Below, one piece after another: positions 44,207 through 47,851 of a stretch of DNA of 47,851 bases. The translations under genes and the position numbers were made by a program. Position 1 is the stretch's first letter. Each line of letters begins with the position of its first letter. The stretch covers positions 1-47,851 of the forward strand of contig CABYIF010000006.1 of assembly GCA_902518985.1 (NCBI GenBank), written 5' to 3'. The notes beneath the pieces were generated by a model, which saw only the letters and a list, made by a program, of their open reading frames with translations, searched no databases and was not told the DNA's origin. This DNA is from an uncultured Alphaproteobacteria bacterium (GTDB lineage Bacteria; Pseudomonadota; Alphaproteobacteria; HIMB59; GCA-002718135).

Positions 44207-44683
44207 TTTTCTAAAAGTAAAATTTTCATCTAGTTGAGATATCAAATTTCTGATTGATATTTTTTTTGTGGGATGAATAAAATTACTATCGATGTCTGCG
44301 ATAGGTCGAAGAACAAAATCTCTAAGGTGAGCTCTTGGATGAGGAATTGTGAGTTTTTTATTTGATATATTTTGCTTACCATAAAAAATTATATCTATAT
44401 CAATTTTTCGTGGACCATTTTCAATTTTTTTATTTTTTTTTAATTTTATCTCTATCAATGAAAGTTTTTTCATAAGTTCTATTGGTTGGAGATTGGTAAA
44501 AAAAAGAATAGCTGTGTTGAAAAAATTTTGCTGATTTTTAAATCCATAAGGTTTTGAAATATAAATATCACCATAGTTAACTACTTGGCCATATTTTTCT
44601 ATTTCATGTATGCTTTGTTTTATATTAAAAACTTTATCGCCAATGTTTGACCCTAATGCAATGAATACTTTAGTTTGATACAC
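44183..44683 (-). CDS. folK: Hydroxymethyl-dihydropterin pyrophosphokinase
   Basis: FolK transfers pyrophosphate from ATP to 6-hydroxymethyl-dihydropterin. The 166-aa product has FIALGSNIGDKVFNIKQSIHEIE, the pterin loop SKPYGFKNQQNFFNTAILF, GPRKIDIDIIFYG with the magnesium Asp pair, and IPHPRAHLRDFVLRPIADID. Start is GTG at 44683, inside the end of folB (14-base overlap). It is the last gene of the folate run and overlaps the convergent TrpF-like gene by 24 bases. Confidence 0.94.
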   Translation of the reverse strand: MYQTKVFIALGSNIGDKVFNIKQSIHEIEKYGQVVNYGDIYISKPYGFKNQQNFFNTAILFFTNLQPIELMKKLSLIEIKLKKNKKIENGPRKIDIDIIFYGKQNISNKKLTIPHPRAHLRDFVLRPIADIDSNFIHPTKKISIRNLISQLDENFTFRKLSNRNLR

Positions 44684-45014
44684 TTACGGAATCAGCGCCA
44701 TATTTTTTTGCTACTGCTGTTTTATTAATTTTTATCTTAATATCTTTAATTTTAAATTTTTTTTCTAAATCTTTTGATAATTTAATTATTAAGTTTTCCA
44801 AAGTATGTGAATTTGAATTTGTGATTTTCTCTTTTAAGTATTTTGTTATTGATGAATAATCTTTAACATTTTCTATATTATTTAAATTAAGAGAATTATT
44901 AACAAAATAATTGAATGATAATGTTACTTTTAATAGTTGTTTTTTTGCCCTCTCTTTATCTGTAATTCCTATATTGGCTTTTATAGATAAGTTTTTAATT
45001 TCTACTTTGAACAT
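44670..45014 (-). CDS. folB: Dihydroneopterin aldolase-like
   Basis: The 114-aa product has the FolB pattern VEIKNLSIKANIGITDKERAKKQLLKVTLSF, then VKDYSSITKYLKEKI and SHTLENLIIKLSKDLEKKF with the catalytic Glu region. NKTAVAKKYGADSVSVSN is the typical end. FolB makes 6-hydroxymethyl-dihydropterin and glycolaldehyde. It overlaps folP by 13 and folK by 14 bases. Divergence is high but order and neighbours leave little doubt. Confidence 0.9.
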   Translation of the reverse strand: MFKVEIKNLSIKANIGITDKERAKKQLLKVTLSFNYFVNNSLNLNNIENVKDYSSITKYLKEKITNSNSHTLENLIIKLSKDLEKKFKIKDIKIKINKTAVAKKYGADSVSVSN

Positions 45015-45820
45015 AGCCTCTCAAAAACTTTCAATGATTGTGAAGTTTCTTTAACATCGTGTACTCTAAATATATCAACCCCCTTTTTATAACAATACAA
45101 TGCTGAAGCCAATGAACCGCCTATTCTTTCGCTAGAATCGCTTTTGTCAATTTTATCTATCCAACTCTTTCTTGATGAGCCTAACAAAAGTCCATATTTT
45201 TTAAATTTAAATTGGCTTATTTTTTGCATAATCTGAATATTCTGTTTTAAATTTTTACCAAAACCAATACCAGGATCAAACCACACTCTATAAGGCGGTA
45301 TCTTGGATTTTTCTAATTTTTTAATTGTTTTTTTAAATATTTTTTTAATATCTTTAACAACATCATCATAAGAATTTACCATAGATTGCATATGTTTAGG
45401 TGGTGCTGGTGTATGCATTAAAATTAGTCCTGTTTTAAATTTTTTTGTTAAATCAAAGAGGTCCTGTGAACCACCAAATATATCATTAATTATATGTGCA
45501 CCATTATTTAATGCATATTCTTGAGTTTCGATTTTATATGAGTCAATTGATATAATGAATTTGTTTTTTGGTAATTTTTTTAAAATTGGATCTAATCTTT
45601 TAATTTCTTCTTTATAACTTAAAGGGTCGGACCCTGGTTTAGTACTTTCTGCACCTATATCTATTATTTGTGCCCCATTTTTGAGCATATAGTTAATATT
45701 CTTAAGGGCATCTTTTTGTTTAAAACTTTTACCCCCATCACTAAAAGAATCTGGTGTTACGTTGCATATACCCATAACAATTGGAGCGTCTATTTTAAAA
45801 TTATTTTTACCTAAAATCAT
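45002..45820 (-). CDS. folP: Dihydropteroate synthase
   Basis: FolP joins p-aminobenzoate to the pterin pyrophosphate. The 272-aa TIM barrel has VMGICNVTPDSFSDGGKSF, IIDIGAESTKPGSDPLS, HIINDIFGG, VWFDPGIGFGKNLKQN, GLLLGSSRKSWI and FRVHDVKET. All substrate-binding blocks are intact. The ATG overlaps the pabC stop (ATGA), so translation is coupled. Confidence 0.96.
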   Translation of the reverse strand: MILGKNNFKIDAPIVMGICNVTPDSFSDGGKSFKQKDALKNINYMLKNGAQIIDIGAESTKPGSDPLSYKEEIKRLDPILKKLPKNKFIISIDSYKIETQEYALNNGAHIINDIFGGSQDLFDLTKKFKTGLILMHTPAPPKHMQSMVNSYDDVVKDIKKIFKKTIKKLEKSKIPPYRVWFDPGIGFGKNLKQNIQIMQKISQFKFKKYGLLLGSSRKSWIDKIDKSDSSERIGGSLASALYCYKKGVDIFRVHDVKETSQSLKVFERLCSK

Positions 45821-46572
45821 TTTATTAGAAGCTTAGAATATTTTTTAGATAAAAATTTATATATCTTCATAGAGGACCTATACCAATTTAATTTTTTAAT
45901 GGAAGAAATACTAACTACGCCCTTTCCGGAGCCAACTAAAAGTAATTCAGTAAATTCATCTAGTTTTTTTACATTAATATCTTTTTTTTGAACTTTGAAA
46001 GGCAATTTATTTATTAGATAATCAAGTGTGACCCCATAATAATAAGATTTTCTTGGAATAAATAATTTATTATCTTTTACACATATTATGTTCGTAGTTG
46101 AGCCTTCAAGAATTTTGTTTTTGTTATAAAAAATAATTTCTTCTTTTTTTAGATTAATCTTTTTTTGCAATGAAATTATTTTCTTATACTGTAAATTTTT
46201 AAATGAAGGTAAAACTCTTTGGTATCTATAGATTTGAGCTTTAAATAATTTGTCTTCTTTATTTCTTTTACGTAAGGAAATAGATAAAATTTTTTTAGTA
46301 ATTGCTACTCTTAGTAAATGATCATAATTTTTTATTTTAGAATTGTTGTTAATAAAATTTAATAAAAATTCTTTAGATAATTTATAATTTATACTTAACC
46401 GACTAGAATCTCTGTTAAGTTTTTTTATATGTTCTTCAGCTAAAATTAATTTTGGTTTGTTTCCTACTAGTCTTATAGTTGTAAATATACCTTTATATCC
46501 CCAAAGAGAGTTAAAATTAATTATTTTTAAATCTTTAACGCGAAATGATTTTTTTAATAAGATTTTTTCCAT
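45817..46572 (-). CDS. pabC: Aminodeoxychorismate lyase-like (PabC), PLP fold IV
   Basis: PabC releases pyruvate from aminodeoxychorismate to give p-aminobenzoate. The 251-aa product has the fold-type IV layout: GYKGIFTTIRLV at the start, VLPSFKNLQYKKII with the likely PLP Lys, NKILEGSTTNIICVKDNKLFIPRKSYYYGVTLDYLI, and ELLLVGSGKGVVSISSI. The sequence is divergent and Lys-rich. The ATG at 46572 makes a 38-base overlap with pabA; no better later start is seen. A D-amino-acid or branched-chain transaminase is less likely given the operon. Confidence 0.85.
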   Translation of the reverse strand: MEKILLKKSFRVKDLKIINFNSLWGYKGIFTTIRLVGNKPKLILAEEHIKKLNRDSSRLSINYKLSKEFLLNFINNNSKIKNYDHLLRVAITKKILSISLRKRNKEDKLFKAQIYRYQRVLPSFKNLQYKKIISLQKKINLKKEEIIFYNKNKILEGSTTNIICVKDNKLFIPRKSYYYGVTLDYLINKLPFKVQKKDINVKKLDEFTELLLVGSGKGVVSISSIKKLNWYRSSMKIYKFLSKKYSKLLIK

Positions 46573-47092
46573 TTGGCGTTAAAAAAGAATCTGGGTGAAA
46601 TTGAAATCCATAGACTTGATTAATATCATCTTCAACAGCCATTGCTACATTTGTTTTTTTACAACGCATCGTAATATGCATGGATTTAGAAATAAATGGT
46701 TCTGCCATTTTTAGTGAGTGATATCTGCCAGCAAGGAATTCTGAATTATTTTTAAAGATTGATTTGTGATTTATTATTTTTATGTAACTTTGATAACCAT
46801 GCAAAATGTTCTTTTGTTGAGTTATTTTTGCTCCTTCTGAATAAACAATTTGTTGAAAGCCAAGACAAATGCCAAGAATTTTTTTCTTTCCTTTATATTT
46901 CTTGTAAATCTTGGTTGTTTTAGGGTAATCTTTAGGCTCCCCAGGTCCAGGCGATAGTACTATTGTTGATGATTTTTCAAGTTTAACTGTATTAATATCA
47001 TAATAATTAGAAACAAATGTAGGCTCTATACTATCGAGCAAGTGAGCTAAATTATAAGTAAATGAATCCTCGTGGTCTATAAGATAAATCAT
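46535..47092 (-). CDS. pabA: Aminodeoxychorismate/anthranilate synthase glutamine amidotransferase subunit
   Basis: The 185-aa class I amidotransferase supplies ammonia to the chorismate enzyme. It has LIDHEDSFTYNLAHLL, VLSPGPGEPKDYPKT, ILGICLGFQQIVYSEGAKI with the nucleophile Cys, and GFQFHPDSFLTPNGKNLI with the catalytic His. The usual FHPES is FHPDS here, so the triad Glu is replaced by Asp. PabA and TrpG cannot be told apart by sequence alone; the folate genes downstream favour PabA, possibly shared with tryptophan synthesis. Confidence 0.9.
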   Translation of the reverse strand: MIYLIDHEDSFTYNLAHLLDSIEPTFVSNYYDINTVKLEKSSTIVLSPGPGEPKDYPKTTKIYKKYKGKKKILGICLGFQQIVYSEGAKITQQKNILHGYQSYIKIINHKSIFKNNSEFLAGRYHSLKMAEPFISKSMHITMRCKKTNVAMAVEDDINQVYGFQFHPDSFLTPNGKNLIKKIISR

Positions 47093-47851
47093 TAATGAAA
47101 TAACTCTAAAAGGGATTTTGCTTTAATATAGTTTTCATTATATTCTTTTTTAGCAGTACTCCCTAAAATAACTCCGCTGGCTACAGACAAATTAATGTTA
47201 TTTTTAAAATTGAGTAGCGTTCTTATCATTATATTAAAACGCATATCTCCATTTGAATGAATTACTCCAAAACTTCCAGTATAAATATTTCTATCATTTT
47301 TTTCTTTATTATTTAACAATTGTATTGTGCTAATCTTTGGGCATCCAATAACTGATCCTCCTGGCATTAACGATGAAATTATTTCGTGATTAGTTATATT
47401 TTTTTTTATTAATCCTTTTATAGTTGAAACATAATGAAATAGATCTCTGTATTCTTCAACTCTTTTTAGCTTTTCTATTTTCACAGACCCAGTTTTACAA
47501 ATTTTTGAGAGATCATTTCTCTCCATATCAACAATCATATTGTGTTCTTTGGTTTCTTTTTCATTTTTTCTGAAAAAAGATAGCGCTTTATTTTTATTTA
47601 AATTTTTTGTTTTTCTTAATGTGCCGGCTATTGGCTTTGTTTTTATTAAATTTTTCTTTTTTAAAATAAGCGTTTCAGGTGAACAACTAATAATGCTATA
47701 ATTTTTATCTCTGATTAAGAAACTTTCTGGGGACTCATTCATTTTCATCAATTTCCAAAAAAGCTCAACTGCATTAACTTTTCCTTTTTTAGAGTAAGTT
47801 TGAGCAATTTTAATTTGGTAAGTTTTACCTTGTTTAATGTTTTTAGAAAAA
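47092..47851 (-). CDS. pabB: Aminodeoxychorismate synthase component I (partial)
   Basis: The ORF track begins at a TTG at 47751, but the frame stays open to the window edge. Its translation IKQGKTYQIKIAQTYSKKGKVNAVELFWKLM matches the chorismate-enzyme core, so the gene is 5'-truncated by the window. Visible blocks are SCSPETLI, TKPIAGTLRKTKN, KEHNMIVDMERNDLSKI and LMPGGSVIGCPKISTIQLL. PGGS is PabB-like, whereas PIAGT has the Ala seen in anthranilate synthase where E. coli PabB has Lys. The stop overlaps the pabA ATG (TAATG). Confidence 0.87.
   Translation of the reverse strand, partial: FSKNIKQGKTYQIKIAQTYSKKGKVNAVELFWKLMKMNESPESFLIRDKNYSIISCSPETLILKKKNLIKTKPIAGTLRKTKNLNKNKALSFFRKNEKETKEHNMIVDMERNDLSKICKTGSVKIEKLKRVEEYRDLFHYVSTIKGLIKKNITNHEIISSLMPGGSVIGCPKISTIQLLNNKEKNDRNIYTGSFGVIHSNGDMRFNIMIRTLLNFKNNINLSVASGVILGSTAKKEYNENYIKAKSLLELFH

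Noticed and set aside
47092-47751. Complete short pabB starting at TTG 47751
   Set aside because: The frame is open to the window edge and encodes conserved core sequence upstream, so the start is outside the window.
1-47851. tRNA, rRNA, CRISPR, insertion sequences, prophage
   Set aside because: No cloverleaf, direct-repeat array, transposase or phage protein was found; gaps are short and filled by the features listed.

Overview
The window is an A+T-rich, almost gap-free stretch of chromosome that looks like a streamlined marine alphaproteobacterium (SAR11, HIMB59 or AEGEAN-169 type). The reasons are the murJ-trpS-nfu-tsaB neighbourhood, a FYDLN-acid protein, a zf-CHCC (NDUFS6-like) protein, PlcP-type lipid remodelling, ICE-like iron operators, and gene spacing of a few bases with many overlaps. 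The exact clade cannot be fixed by eye. No rRNA, tRNA, IS element, prophage or CRISPR was seen. No gene-free stretch exceeds about 230 bp.

Layout. (1) 0-5.8 kb: housekeeping genes tsaB, a polysaccharide deacetylase, a Bax-like glucosaminidase, an Nfu Fe-S carrier, trpS and murJ. (2) 5.9-19.9 kb: a phosphorus island. It holds an atypical PiT-like carrier behind a Pho-box-like repeat, a SET protein, the lipid-remodelling pair plcP-agt, a DUF47-PiT phosphate transporter, and a phosphonate block. That block has a tyrosine phosphatase and a PhnZ-class HD oxygenase on the minus strand. phnW, a ureidoglycolate-lyase-like cupin and a GpdQ/CpdA-like phosphoesterase lie on the plus strand. Then come a methyltransferase-like protein with phnY and phnA on the minus strand, and a DMT protein resembling the phosphonate-associated permease family. 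PhnW, PhnY and PhnA form a complete route from 2-aminoethylphosphonate (AEP) to acetate and phosphate. PlcP and Agt would replace phospholipids with glycolipids. (3) 20-28.9 kb: two small zinc-ribbon proteins, an MFS carrier, MsrPQ, an orphan YejA-like binding protein, a DMT carrier, adenosine kinase and deaminase, and an M48 protease.

(4) 28.9-37.1 kb: iron and metal region. A ferric ABC transporter (fbpC convergent with fbpB-fbpA) lies downstream of a fatty acid hydroxylase-like gene and an imelysin-like DUF4856 gene. Two Irr-type ICE-like palindromes (TTTAGAANNNTTCTAAT) stand before the DUF4856 gene and before an unknown 119-aa gene. Each is followed by a long leader able to fold into a stem. 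A HupE-like membrane protein and an unknown partner follow. (5) 37.1-40.9 kb: Hsp20 with a readable RpoH promoter, then an O-methyltransferase and the nucleoside salvage run deoA, PNP and cdd. (6) 40.9-43.5 kb: a DUF1501/DUF1800 pair. (7) 43.5-47.85 kb: a divergent TrpF-like protein and an overlapping p-aminobenzoate/folate operon pabB-pabA-pabC-folP-folB-folK, with pabB cut by the window edge.

The strongest leads are the phosphorus island as a unit, in particular an HD oxygenase without its usual hydroxylase and the unexplained cupin, phosphoesterase, phosphatase and methyltransferase around phnWYA. The other strong lead is the pair of ICE-like operators followed by structured leaders in the iron region.
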